A stretch of 64,000 nt of DNA. Source: Dactylonectria macrodidyma. Its lineage: Eukaryota; Ascomycota; Sordariomycetes; Hypocreales; Nectriaceae. The notes beneath the pieces were generated by a model, which was given only the letters and a program-made list of their open reading frames with translations, was not told the origin of the DNA and ran no database searches. Position 1 is the first letter of the stretch. Each line of letters begins with the position of its first letter. The position numbers and the translations under genes are program-made. This document shows positions 35,318 through 47,908 of this stretch, piece by piece. Location: NCBI GenBank assembly GCA_020744425.1, contig JAGMUV010000003.1:1798001-1862000 (forward strand). Reading direction: 5' to 3'.

Positions 35318-37705
35318 ATGCCTCCTAGACGAAAAGCTGCTGCGGCGCCTCCCGCAGATCCGCCCTTGGACGGCTGCGCCATTGCCCTGAGTGGCAAGTT
35401 TGATGCCATTTCTCATAGCCATGGCTCCCTTGAGACCCTTATCCGTAACCACGGTGGCACCGTCACCAAGAGCGTCACCAAGGCCACAACGCACGTTGTT
35501 TGCACCGAGGATGACTTCAACGCCGGAACCACAAAGATTACCGCGGCAAAGGCTAAAGACCTGCCTTTGGTGAATCCCCAGTGGCTGCTCGACGTTGAAT
35601 CTGAGAAGAAGAAGCTCGGCGCCGATTCTTATGCCTGGGGAGCCAAGAAGGCTAATGGCACCGAGTCAAAAGCTGATACGAACGGGACCTCTAAGAAGAG
35701 GTCTGCTGTCGTTGCCAAGGTCGACGATGAGGAAGATGAGGAAGAGGAAGAAGCTCAGCCCAAGACCAAGAAAGCCAGAGCCTCCAGAGCCACTGCGTCC
35801 AAAGCTACCAAGGCCACCAAGACGGGGGAGGAGGAGGAGGAGGAGGAAGAAGAGGCCCAACCCAAGACCACCAAGGCGAAAGGGGCTAAAGCGGCTGCAC
35901 CCAAGGCTACTAAGGCAACCAAGGCTTCTAAGGCCAAGGCCGCGGTCAATGACGAACCCAAGGATGAGCCCGAAGAAGAGCTCGAGGACGAAAAGGTCAT
36001 GGCTGAAGGCCAGTTTATCAAGAAGAAGGGACTCGCCATCCCTCTTGATGAATTTTGTACCCTTCCTACGTACCAAGTCTACGTCGACCCGGACTCTGGC
36101 CTCATCTACGACGCCTCGCTGAACCAGTCAAACTCGTCTAACAACAACAACAAGTTCTATCGCATCCAGGTCAGTGGAACATTCTTCACCCAGGTATCAA
36201 AACGCATATACTAACTCTTCCATCAGGTTCTGGTGGAGGACAAATCTCAAACGTTCAAGGCTTGGACTCGATGGGGTCGTGTCGGCGAACCTGGAACCGG
36301 TGTCGCCTTGGGTAACGGTACACTGGCCGATGCCATCAAGAACTTCGAGAAGAAATTCAAGGATAAGTCAGGCCTTCCTTGGGATAAGCGTGGTGGCGAT
36401 CCCAAGCCTGGAAAGTATGCCTTTGTGGAACGGAGCTACAACCCTGACTCCGACGATGAAGATGACGATGATGCCAAGCCTGTGAAGAAAGAGGATGGCG
36501 GCGAGAACGAAGTGTCGGCCCCTCCACCCGAATGCACTCTCGATAAGCCTATCAAGGAGTTGATGGAACTCATCTTCAACCAGCAATACTTCCAAGCCAC
36601 CATGTCCGCGCTTAACTACGATGCCAACAAGCTGCCGTTGGGTAAGCTCAGCAAAACAACCATTACCCGTGGATTCCAGCAGCTCAAGGACCTTGCTGCT
36701 CTCATTGACGACCCTAGCCTGGCAGCGAGCAAGTGGAATACAACTGTTGCCGCTGCTACGGAACATCTTTCTAACACCTACTATTCATTTATCCCCCACG
36801 CATTTGGCCGCAGTCGCCCGCCGATTATCCGAGATGACAACATGCTCAAGAAGGAAATAGAACTTCTCGAGAGCTTGTCAGACATGAAGGACGCCGCTGA
36901 GATTATGAAGATTGACCGAAAGACGAGGGAGACCATTCACCCTCTTGACCGGCAATTCCAGGGTCTTGGCATGGAGGAGATGTCGCCCCTGGACCGCAAC
37001 AGCAAGGAGTTCACCCACCTCTCGGACTACCTCAATGAGTCTCGCGGCTCTACCCACAATGTCAATTACGAGATCCAGGACATCTTCCGAATTGAGCGCC
37101 AAGGAGAGACAAAGCGCTTCGATGAGTCTCCCTACACCAAGATCGCCTCGGACCGTCGGCTCCTTTGGCACGGTTCTAGATGTACCAACTTTGGTGGTAT
37201 CCTCAGTCAGGGATTGCGCATTGCGCCTCCCGAGGCCCCGGTGTCCGGTTACATGTTTGGCAAGGGCATTTACTTGGCTGACATGTCGTCCAAGTCGGCT
37301 GGTTACTGCGCGTCATATGTTTCCAACGGCCATGCTCTGCTACTACTCTGTGAGGCTGAGCTGGGTGACCCCATGCAGAAACTCACAAACGCCAGCTACT
37401 CCGCTGGCGAATCCGCCAAGAAGAACGGCATGTACAGCACTTGGGGTCAAGGCAGCATGGGTCCTAGCAAGTGGGTTGATGCTAGCATTGCCCACGACAG
37501 CCTCAAGGGTATCAAAATGGTAAGATTTCCCCCTTTTCTCTTCCCGCCACCCTCGACATGAAGCTGACATTAGTTATCACAGCCCGACACCACGATTAAA
37601 CCTGGATCAACAAATGTCAAGGGTGCTGGCCTCTACTACAACGAGTACATCGTCTACGATGTTGCGCAGGTCAAGCTCCGATACCTCTTCCGTGTTAAGA
37701 TGTAA
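35318..37705 (+). CDS. Poly(ADP-ribose) polymerase (BRCT-WGR-PARP)
   Basis: Exons 35318..36169, 36227..37519 and 37583..37705 give 755 residues. A BRCT domain lies at about 16-95 (CAIALSGKFD, GGTVTKSVTKATTHVV, NPQWLLDVE). A low-complexity Lys/Ala/Glu linker with poly-Glu runs follows (about 110-230). A WGR domain at about 243-350 includes RIQVLVEDKSQ and TRWGRVGEPG across the first splice. A helical regulatory domain (about 370-510) and the catalytic domain follow. The H-Y-E triad is visible: H599 in LLWHGS, Y633 in GIYLAD and E736 in YNEYIVYD, so poly-ADP-ribosylation rather than mono-transfer is expected. Lack of zinc fingers is normal for fungal PARPs. The role is nuclear DNA-damage response. 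Confidence 0.93.
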
Positions 37706-38704
37706 ATGTGACCATAGCCGAGTGGCCAGGTACATCTGCCTGCCCATGTTATCGGTCTCGAATACTGCTTATACCTGGCACGGGGGCCTCTTTCTTGCCA
37801 TTGTAGGATCTGTGGGATGCAATCAGCGTCCTGATTCAGATGTTGTCTCATATTTTGCCTTTTGCGTCGCTTTACTGGCTTTCTGATCTCCTATCCCTAC
37901 ATGGTTGGCGTATCTGGCTTCTTCTGACGAATTCCAATGTACAATCAACGAACTTAAAACGAAAACGGAAGGCATACCTGTTCAAGATAGCACTGATGGC
38001 ATGATTGGCACTGCTACGCAGACTAGTGGGCGGGTTGAGCAATGCTATAGTTGCGTAATTGATTTTTATTTGCTTTACTACACATTCATATACATAAATA
38101 CGCTTCTAGACGTTGGCTCATGTCGCATCAGATCATTGGGTATCGTGTCGGGCATGCATAGGCTGGCTTTGTTCGTATCGTCATGGTTCCCTCCACACTT
38201 AGCGCGTCAGCCCCTCTTGGCTCATTACAATTCCTCCTCTTCTTGGCAGCCTCTTGTTTAGCCTTTTAGCATGACCAAGCTCTCGACCCCGGGTTGGATT
38301 TTGCCGCTCCTGGCTTCTCATTTCCCGGATTCCTATTTTGCTGGCATTCTCGGCATAGCTTTACGTGAGCCGGCTTTTCTTCTGCTCAGCTTTTGTCAGC
38401 GTATTAGCCGTGCGTATCTCCCATTTCCGATGGCGGGATGGTCTCAATGATGCGGAGCCTGGTCATTGATTTCTCTGCCATGTGTCGAATCGGAATTCAC
38501 TTGCTAAGTCCCTGGTTGTGTTCTCAATACTTTGAGCTTGTGAATCGACTTTCCACATCGGATCTGGGGTGCTTCTTCGTGCTGGACTCGGGTGTTGTCT
38601 CCGCGTGCTTCATTTAATCGGCGGGGCCCTTCTTGGTTGTCTTGAAAGAGGCTGAACCTTGCTTCGTGTCGGTATTCGTCCTCCTGCTCTCGGCATAGAC
38701 CAGC
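37706..38704. other. Convergent intergenic region after PARP
   Basis: About 1 kb of 3' flanks. No gene or repeat was recognised. It marks the edge between housekeeping-like and accessory parts of the window. Confidence 0.5.
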
Positions 38705-41046
38705 TCAAGCACCGACGCCACCGTTCAAAGACTCCACCCCTAACCAGTCATTGTTCGACATCCACAGATTCTGATCCAGTCCCATTCCGTAATCCACATT
38801 GTTTTCGAGACCCAAGCCTTCTAACCCGCCTTCGTACGCATTATTCAGTTCTGAAACACCAAACTCGGGACGAGAGACGATTTCCGGCATCGTCGTGTTG
38901 GGCTTGCTGGGTACTGGGGCCTCTGGCGGCGGTTGTACTAGGTCTGGAGACACTTGGCTTTCGGGTGCCCATGGATCGGCGACAAGGGAGGGAGGGAATG
39001 TTGAATCGGTCATGGGCCCTAGGGACATCGGGCCCATGGAGCCGAACTGTGGCGACTCATTCAGCTCGTGGAGACCCGGCATGGCGACAGGTTTGAGGAG
39101 AGTCTGTCTAGAGAATCCATTGTCCATAGATATTTGCCCACTTACGGCCGACGGAGTCATCTTGATTCCGTGAGCGATGAGCTTTTCCAAATCGGTCTTG
39201 ATACAATCGGCCGTCTTTCCCACGCAACACTCCCTGATCGTGTACAGGCAGACCCTTGCACGCTCCACGACAGAATCACCAGTCAAATCGTATTTGGGGC
39301 CATTGGTGTGATATGCATATGTCAAGACCCGAGCGCACTGGTATGCGCATACGGCCAGGTCCAAATCCGCCACTGGTTTTGCGTTGAGCTTTTGCATTGA
39401 TGCAAAGATGTTGGCCATGGCGAGAGAATGCTCCACACATTGTTGTTGACAGTGGTTTACGAAGGCTTCGTCGAGGTTGATGATGGCAGAACGGGGTAGG
39501 GCTTCGCGCATTCCCACGAGGGCTAGACGATACAAATCGCAGTGGCATTGTCGCCACCAGACATGAATCATGACAAATATGCATATTCGAGGGGAGTAGG
39601 CGCGTAGCCTCAAGGAGCTCTCGGAGAACTGGAAGGATGTTGGGAGGTGGGAAGCGAAATCGGCAAGGTCTTTGTGCAGGCCCCAGATGCCAGCCTGGAG
39701 CTCGTCGGCTTTCATGTTGCGACTGAGGACAACTCGCCTGGTAAATTCCATAATTCTCCGACGCATATGCTGTATCCGAATGTGCAGCGCCAAGCTGCCG
39801 ACGTCTTCAACATGCGGGACATCGGGGTTGTGTATAAGCCTCTCGGTGGACTGAGGTAGATCAAATTCAAAGTTGCGTTCGTTGCAGGGAAGCCCGACGT
39901 GTATTCTGTCGGCCGCCCAAAGTGTGTAATCGCGGTAACCCCCTGAGATGGCCGAGTCCACACAGTAGAGTGCCCACATCAGCCTTCGCCGTGATTCTTG
40001 TGCTAAGAAGCAAAGATTTGGCGCCTCGTGGTTCAGACGAAGGGCCGAGGCATAGCGGGAGGCGATACTCAGCAGCATGAAGGCACTCGGGGACTTTTTA
40101 CCAAGAATACGATGCTTGATGATAAGAACGAGTGCCTGGACCTTGATGGTCGTGGGGCGATTGTACTCGGCAAAGATGCAGCTCTCAGCATCGTCGATAC
40201 ATCTTTCACCATATTCACGCATTCCTGGACCCATATCGGTAAGGCACGATGTGATTCCTACAAGGGCGAGGAGGAGGGCCTTCTCGACCTTCCCTGAGTG
40301 GTAACGCTCCATTAGGGATGCTCTGTGGAGAAAAGAGAACATGGGGATATGGTGGACATGGCGGAAGAACTGATCGAAGGTTCGTCCTATGAGGGCATCG
40401 AAGGACTCATCGGGATAAGGGCTGGATGCTTGGGTTAGTCGGGGCTTATATCGACTCAACAAACTTGCACCTACAGGTCGTGGGGATAAGCATTAGGAGT
40501 GACGGTGCTGGCCGGATCGGTTAGTCCAGGGTCACTATCGCTGTGGGCATCATCCCGATCGCCATCTTGGCTTTGAGAACTCCGACCCTCGGTCCTCACG
40601 GCGATGCGAGCTCGCTTGCTGGGCCGATAGACGCACTCGATTCCCTGGGAGCGACATCGCTCGCAGGATGGCATGTGTCCGGAACATCGGGCCTTTCGAC
40701 TGTGGCAGCTTAGGCAGGCCTGGCGGACACGACGGCGCGGCAAGGCGCCAGACATGGCAGAAGGGTCGGCTTCATCATAGGAGCAGGGAAAGCCGAGGCG
40801 CTCGCAGTTGGAGCAGATGTCGCGGGCGCCATTACAGCGGACCTTGCGGGCGCGACAAGTGGTGCAGGTCAGGGACGACTTCTTGGGCTTGCGGTCGGGT
40901 GAATTGGCATGAGAGACGGGCTGGGAGACGGCTGGCTGGCCGGGATTAGGAGCAGGAGTGGTGGCTGCTGGCGAAGGGACGTTTTTTGGGTCGAGATTGG
41001 AAATGAGGCTGTTCGGGTTGTCTCCTATTGAAGGGGCGAGATCCAT
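38705..41046 (-). CDS. Transcription factor with two tandem Zn2Cys6 clusters (factor 1)
   Basis: Exons 40475..41046 and 38705..40421 (intron donor GTAGGT, branch CTAAC, acceptor CAG) give 762 residues. Two complete binuclear zinc clusters stand in tandem, each with spacing CX2CX6CX6CX2CX6C: C61, C64, C71, C78, C81, C88 and C111, C114, C121, C128, C131, C138, with a 22-residue linker. A basic patch (RPSKRARIAVR) follows. The fungal-specific factor domain occupies about 195-500, with FDQFFRHVHHIPMFSFLH, ASRYASALRLNHEAP and RRRLMWALYCVDSAISGG. The C-terminal 200 residues are Pro/Ser/Asn-rich and may activate. It shares architecture and several segments with factor 2 at 50074-52406. The second exon has an AT-poor, high-complexity coding composition like its neighbours. 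Confidence 0.87.
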
Positions 41047-44000
41047 GGCAGCGGATGCGCTGGAGGCTCATCGAGGGACTCGCGGGCAGGCGCTGGGGCC
41101 GGAGACGAGGGGCAGGAGCAATGCACCAAAAGCGACCTTGACGAGGGCCATGGAGCACGCGACAAGGTCACTGAGGGAGAGAAGGAGCCAAAGTGAGAGG
41201 CGCTGCAAAGGGGTTTAGAAATTGAGAGGCGCAAAGACGGAAAGACGGAGAGGCGGAAAGTCGGCGATGGTGATAATGAGTGGGAGTCAAAGATGGCGGA
41301 GGTGGGAAAACTGGGACCGGAATGAACAGCAGGAGCAGGGGCCGGCGCAGTGTGGTACAGTAGGTAGGTACGTAGTAGGTTAATTGGCAGGCGCGGCGCA
41401 GTTCGTACATGTCACCTAAGGAAAATGACGGAGGAGGGGGCGCCGACCGAGACCGCGCCTGCCAGCAGCAGCAGCCACACCCCCCAAGACTCGAAATGGG
41501 GAGTTGGGCAAGTGCGCTGGCTGCTGGCCGCTGGCCGCTGGCGGGGGAGACCGGCGCTCCGGGCATGGACGCAAGTCAGCTCCACTGGCAGTCCACAATG
41601 GCCCCGCCGATTAACACCCAGGTCGCTCAATGCATGATCACAAGAGCACATGGCCCAGTAACTTCTTAGCAAGGCAGGTACGAGCAAGCCCTGCGAGCCT
41701 TAGGCCATGAGCAATCAACTCAAATAAGACGTATTCCTTGCGTCATAGACGGGGCCAACGCCATGAAGTCCGACGACCCGAGAGCGATGGAATAAACCCA
41801 TGGAGTCTATCCTCCCTCTCCTCTCTCATGGCTTCTTCCCCAGCTTCTAACCATCAGACCATGCCCCATGCCCGTACCCATCCATATCTCTGAGCCCTCC
41901 ACCTGATCCAGGCAGAAAACGCATGGAACAAGGGCGGGCGTTGGTTGGTGTGGGCCACAAAGCAAGCCATGCCCTCTTGGCGGAGATCGGTCGCCCCCAT
42001 AGGCTGGAAGCCTGAGCGGCCATTCCGCCAAGCTGACGATGGGAAAATTCTGTGCTGGACTACTGCTGGTTGCTTTTGCGCCGGCCCACGGAACCGAGAA
42101 CGTGCAGTGGGTGGTTTTGGTGGTGTCGTCGTGGGAAGTTTCGGGTCTTTGTTGATCAGTGAGTCTTGCTCTTAGGGAGACACCTAGGTTAAGCCCAGAC
42201 GAGGTGCTCCCTGAAGAATCAGTAGTAGGGAATGGGGGAGCGATGACTCGATCTGGATCTTTTAGCCGCGAGTCAGCCACTGTCAGGAAACAAAAACCAC
42301 ACCGACACAACGCCCGATGCGACGGCGGATCAAAACAAACCCCAACTAGTGTTGGCTGGCTCGCTCTTGAATTGGATCACGACTAGAATTGTTTGGATTG
42401 GCCTGTTTGGTGCTCGCAAAACCAGGCACAGGTACAGGCACAGGCACAATTACCAAGTACAAAGTTCCGGCAACTGGAGTGGCCCAAACAACCCAAGCCA
42501 AGGGCATTCATCCGCACCGGCTATGAGACAAGACGAATCAACGGCCACTCAACAACACACACCGATGGCAAAATGCATGATATATGTCGCACGACACGAT
42601 CTTTTCTGCTCTCACGTAACAAAACTGGGTGTGCCCCGCAATCGCCCGCAGCCCCTCACCTTTTGCTGGTTAGAATCGACCTAAGTTCTTCTAACCCAGA
42701 GCCCGTTGCAGGCTGCCGCACAATACCGATATGCCACTTCGCTACCGGCCTGTTTCTGCTCGTTCTGCCGTCGACGACACAAAAAACCTGGGGATGCCAA
42801 TAAGAATGAGGCCGCACCGAGAAGCGACGCCCCCTTCCGGGGCCAAGCCCTGTCAGGGTGGTGCGTCATGGCCAAGATCAGTTAGCGGAGACTCGACTAA
42901 GTTTAATGACGGCCGTACAGACAGACTACCTACGGACCTGGGATTCCTGCTCCGACTGGATGAGGCCTGTACCAACCTACTAGTAGGGCAGGGAGTTACG
43001 GAGGTACTCGCTGAGGTACCTAAGTAGGTATTCTGTGTGCTCACCACGACATGTACCTTTGATGTATGGAGCCCCTTACCCATAGCTAGCCGGCCTGACC
43101 GTATACAGCAGATTGGTTGCCTGTGGGTGCGCCCGACGACCCGAAGATGGCGTTGGCGCAGGAACTTGGGAGATGGCGACCAACCGAACGCCTCTCGTTG
43201 GGTGCCTTTGGGGGGTGTCTTGGTCCGACTCTTGGAGGTCTCTAACTTCACTCCACTGGACGCCACCCTGCTTGGCCTCCGCAACTGCAGCGTCACACTG
43301 CGTCATTGGCCGACGCCCGCTCCGACTCCCGCCATATCATCAATCCGGCCCCCAATTTGGAGAAGGCTAAAGAGAATCGCAAATAGCTCAACTAGCTGGG
43401 GCGTGTGGCCGGCGGTGGTTGCGAGCTCCCCGTCTCGAGACACCCCGAAGAGCTATCCCGCAGGTTAGTAGGCCTTTGATAAGCATCAGCTATCCCTCGT
43501 CTTGTCCAGGAATGCGATTTTCTCCCCAGGACCGGCGCTTCCCTCAACCCTCTTCCGGATGTCGGCAGACCCAATACCCGACTTCCGGAACCCTCGCTTT
43601 CCGAGACGCCCACGCGGAGCAACCATGGTAGCTGATCATTGTGAGGGTCAACCATTACCTCATAATCTGTCTATCACGCATCCCAATGCGTTCTCCTGCC
43701 TCGCGAGCACATTGATCGGCCCAAGTGGTTGAGATGGCAACAAGTCCCAGGTGTGGCGACATCCGATGGTCCCTTGCTCCCTGCCCTTTTGATTTCGCCT
43801 CCTCTCCTCGTCAGCAACAACAACCCTGACGCCCCTTTCCGCCATGGTGGAATGGCCCAGAAATCTCTCAATGGTCTGGGCCATCCATCGCAACCAGTTC
43901 AGCGCCATACGAGTGAGGCTTAAGTCACCAGGCCCCCGGCTGCATCGGTGAGCCGTGACTGCCAGTCTGGGCTGAGCGGTCTCCAGCGACTCGCCTATTC

Positions 44001-44817
44001 TCTGACCAAACAAAAGAGCACACATGCTCAGGACTGTTGGGACTCCACGTGGATGGAGGCAAGGGAATAGCTTTGGCTAAGGTTTCCCCTCAAAAGCGTT
44101 GCAACTTTCACCCAAGCTACCAAGCAAGCCAAGAGACTCCAATGCCACACAAGATAGTGCAGTAGATTAGGCGGAGACGGCTGGCACTTCCATGGGATGT
44201 GAGCTATTCTAGTCTCCCAACTTTCGCCACAAATCCATTGTGATTAGATTTGATTCCAAGTGGTTTGGACAGAGCCAAGATACGTGCGTAGCTTTCCATG
44301 TGGACCTCGGCTACATTGGCAAACTGCAAGGAGTTAGAGAAGCAACATAGTGGGAACAATGCTTAGAATCAGACTTCGTTACCGATCACTTACTCGGCAA
44401 AGACCGCAACTCTTTGAAACATTGTCCAGGGGGACATCCCCCAAGGGCCAACAGTAACAATGGCACGGCACTTGACAAGGACAAGGCGGAGTGTGGCCCA
44501 AATGAGGAATTTGTCTGAAGACCTGCAGGAGCCCATGGGCCTCCCAGCCGTCTCGCCCAATGCTACGGTAACTCCATAATTATCGAGTACCGATATGTTA
44601 TCGCCTGCGGTCTCGCCCTAAAAGACGACTCGTGATTCTCTTGCAGGGGGTGGTCACTTAATCACTTATCAGAACTCCCTCCCGGATGAACCAAGATAGA
44701 GTGTTCAAGTTTATTCAGCGGACGAATTTTAAGGCTTTCAAGGATCAATTTATCTTAAAAATCATTAGTTTAATTTGATCAGTATATACAAGAAATAAGG
44801 GCAACCGCCCAGCCTCC
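41047..44817. other. 3.8-kb intergenic region
   Basis: No domain is recognised in any frame. The first part is the promoter of factor 1. A cluster of TAGGTA/TACCTA motifs occurs near 41360 and 43010-43030. The last 200 bp are AT-rich and form the 3' flank of the GH3 gene. Confidence 0.5.
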
Positions 44818-47214
44818 TTATAGTGTCACAGTAACGTTGACTGCCTTTAAATCCTCCACCCTGGAACTTGAGCCTGCCCAGAAGTTGTACAGGCCTTCCT
44901 TGATATTGAGCTTTGTGTTGACGTAGTAGCCAAGATCTTTGTTTGGGATGGCAAACGTGATCTTTTTGCTCTCGCCGGCCTTTAGCTCAACCTTCTCAAA
45001 TCGTACCAGGCGTCGAACTGGAAACTCAATGCCAACGGTTGTATTGGGGCGGTGATAAACTTGAACTACCTCTTTTCCGGCTACATCGCCCGTGTTTTGC
45101 ACCGTCACGCTGATCGTGACCTTGCCGTTCCCGTACGTAGCTGTAGGCGTCGAAATGTCAAAGGTCGTGTAACTCAGGCCAAAACCGAACGGCATGGGTG
45201 ACGCGTGTTGTAAAACTGGCCACTGCCAAGCCGAGTGAAAGCCCAGTCGCGAATCTCCGCCTGGAGAATCATCCGAGGGAAGGTAGTCATAGAAGGATGG
45301 TATAGCAGACGAGAGCTGTGGCATGCTCACAGTTAGTTTGCCGCTGGGGTTGACTGCACCCGTGATGACTTCGACGAGGGCGTGGTTGGTGTATTCGCCG
45401 CCGAGGAGCGAGTGCAAGATCGCGTTGGAGCGCAAGGTCGAGTCGCTAAGGACAAATGGCTGGCCGCCCGTCAGGATCAGAACGGTTGGGACGCCTGCGT
45501 CGAGGACGGCATCTAGGAGTTGTTGCTGGAGTCCCGGCAGCCCAAGATCAGCGTGGGCGAAGAACTCGCCGTCGGTACGCTTCTTGAATAGGGGATCCTC
45601 CATGGCGACGGAGAGGGAGCCCAGCACGAGCACGGCGAAACCGGCTTCCTCGGCGGCGGCGACGGCGTCGGAAATGCCGCTGTCGTCAGCCGTGTCAAGG
45701 AGGTCGACCCCGGCAACGAAGCTGACATTGTCCTCGCCCAAAGCTGACTTGAGGCTCGTGTGAAGAGAGTCACCCCATTTAGGGCTCGAGGCGTTGATGG
45801 CGGCGTAGGAGCCGAAGTTGAGAAGCTCGCCAAAGGGTCCTAGAAGCGCGACTTTCTTGGGCGTCTGGGGCAGGATGCCGTCGTTCTTGAGCAGGACGAT
45901 GCTCTCCCTGGCCGCTGTGCGTGCTAGCTTCAGGTGCGAAGAAGCCCGGAGCGTCTTGTTCGCTTTTTCTTCGTCGGGAAGGTCGTTATCAAAGATGCCC
46001 GTGGCAAACTTGATAGTCAGGAGGTTGAGAACGGCCTCGTCAATAAGTTTCGCTATCTTCTTGTTGTCGACGCTCGAAATGAGGAGCGGAAACGTCGCCG
46101 GCGTACCAGGACTCAGTTCCATCTGAAGTCCGGCTTGAAGTGCCTGCAACGCGGCATCTTCGTACGAAGTGGCCACTCTGGACTGCGTGTACATGTTGGC
46201 GATGGATCCGGCGTCGGACATGACGACGCCGTCGAAGCCGAGCTTGCCGCGCAGAATGTCCTGGATCATGTACTCGTTCATGGACATAGGCACTAGATCT
46301 ACAGTTGCGTACGATACCATGAGAGCTAGGGGATCGGCCTCCATGGCGCGGATATAGGGACGCAGCTGGTCGTTGAAGAGGTGGTTGATGCCGGAATACT
46401 GGCTCGCCGCGTTGACACCGCCGCGTGTCTCGCCGTAGACGAAGTGCTTGACGGTGCAGGCAACCTTGACGTGGCCATCTTGGTCGGTTTCCTGCATTGT
46501 CTCGACATACTTGTGGCCGAATTCTCCGACGAGATATGCATCCTCCCCATAGCTGGCAATGAAGATATTAGCCACCGTGTGTTTAAAGAAATTCCATAGG
46601 GTTTCGTCATTAATTGGCAGCTTACAGTTCGCCAATACGGCCGTATCGAGGCTCCCACCCGATATCGAGCGGAGGGGATAAGACCCAGGTGACGCCGAGG
46701 GAGAGCTGCTCGTCGCGGATCGCGGCCGTCACGTCCTGGAACAGCGGCAAGTTGAAGGTCGACGACATGCCGAGGTTGCTAGGAAACACGGTGCCGCCCG
46801 AGATGAAGAGCCCGTTGACAGAGTCGGTGACGGTGATGAAGGGGACGCTGAGGCGGCTCTCGTTGATTTGCTTCTCGCGCACCTCGTTGACGAGAGGCAG
46901 CGCGTCCAGCGCCCAGTTGAACATTGGGCCGAAGCCTGGGATGCGCTTAGTGACCAGTCACTGGAATGGCGAGGGAGATGCTACTACTCACCAATGGTTC
47001 CATGCTGGTACTGATACCTGCTCTCGAAGTTGGCCTCGTCGACAGCTGGGCCTGACTTGAGCAGTCGTCTAATGCTACCCATCTGAGCAATCTTCTCCTC
47101 CCAGGTCATCTTCTTCAAGAGCGCCTTGGCCCGCTGCTTAGGAGTCCCCTTTGAAGCGGCAAGGCCGGGCTGGCAGAGGGCCAACGCTGCCGCGACGAGC
47201 TGGAACTTGACCAT
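44818..47214 (-). CDS. Secreted glycoside hydrolase family 3 (beta-glucosidase/xylosidase-like)
   Basis: Exons 46992..47214, 46626..46935 and 44818..46552 give 755 residues. The ATG at 47214 (MVKFQLVAAALAL) opens a signal peptide of about 20 residues. The N-terminal TIM-barrel domain has GWEPRYGR joined by splicing to LYGEDAYLVGEFG, VKHFVYGE (about 208) and the nucleophile motif GVVMSDAGS (Asp about 291). The second domain (KNDGILPQ, VALLGPFGE, VLILTGGQPF) and a C-terminal fibronectin-III-like domain (MPFGFGLSYTTF, VQNTGDVAGKEVVQVYHRP) complete the usual GH3 order. Fungal beta-glucosidases usually show SDW at the nucleophile; SDAG here points to a different subgroup, closer in style to bacterial BglX-like enzymes. 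Exact sugar specificity cannot be read. It is adjacent to a sulfatase on the same strand. Confidence 0.9.
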
Positions 47215-47908
47215 AATGAACACCCTTTCGATACTGCTTCCTCGAATCGATGGCGTTGCGGGACCACAAGGTGACTGATCATCTCAAATCCACCGGAGGC
47301 GCTGCCAACTCCATCTTATAGGCTTCCGACACAACGGAACAAACTAGTTCATCTGCCAGCCGACTTGAGGTCATTGTCAAGGGGCATGGCGGCATGCGAC
47401 GTTAAATCTTGGGGTGGAGACGGCCGGCATCCCCCACGCCTTCGGGCCTCGCGAACCCCCCCAGTTCTGTCGGCAGTCCGTGTACCGATGGGTGGGGCCC
47501 GGTCCGAGGCCGAGGGCATTCGCGTCTCGGTCGGTGGCCTACGCGATTGGGCGTGGCTGATGTCGCCATCGGCGGGTCGCCGGGGGTGTGCCATGATGGT
47601 CTTGTCCTGAGGAGGCTGGCGCATGAGCTTCGAACATGGGACGATGGCGTCTCTTGGGAACGGATATAACGGATGGATCGTTGGATACTTGAAGGTTTTC
47701 ATGGACAGTTTCCTGTCATGGGACTAAAGGTGGATGAAAGCAGATGAAGAGGTCATGTCTCGGAACTCGCGTGTAGGCCGTTAGCGTTACCAGTTGCGCC
47801 GTAGACAAAGAAGTATCTGTACCAAAGCGATATCATTTGATGACAATTCTATTTGATTCATCCTCTTTCAGTCTATCGTAGCAATGAAGAGCACGCATGC
47901 ATCGCAAA
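47215..47908. other. GH3 promoter / sulfatase 3' flank
   Basis: A GC-rich 0.7-kb gap between two minus-strand genes. It contains paired CGG/CCG triplets at 47471-47480 (spacer 4) and 47500-47506 (spacer 1), the type of half-sites used by Zn2Cys6 proteins. Confidence 0.5.

Noticed and set aside
35595..36122. Lys/Arg/Pro-rich frame overlapping the PARP linker
   Set aside because: Frame shadow of the Lys/Ala/Glu-rich PARP linker.
41807..42310. 167-codon minus-strand frame
   Set aside because: Composition is not coding-like and no domain is visible.
43037..43468. 143-codon plus-strand frame
   Set aside because: Opposite strand is equally open and no conserved motif is seen.
45323..46296. Plus-strand frames opposite the GH3 gene
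   Set aside because: Antisense shadows of a clearly coding GH3 exon.
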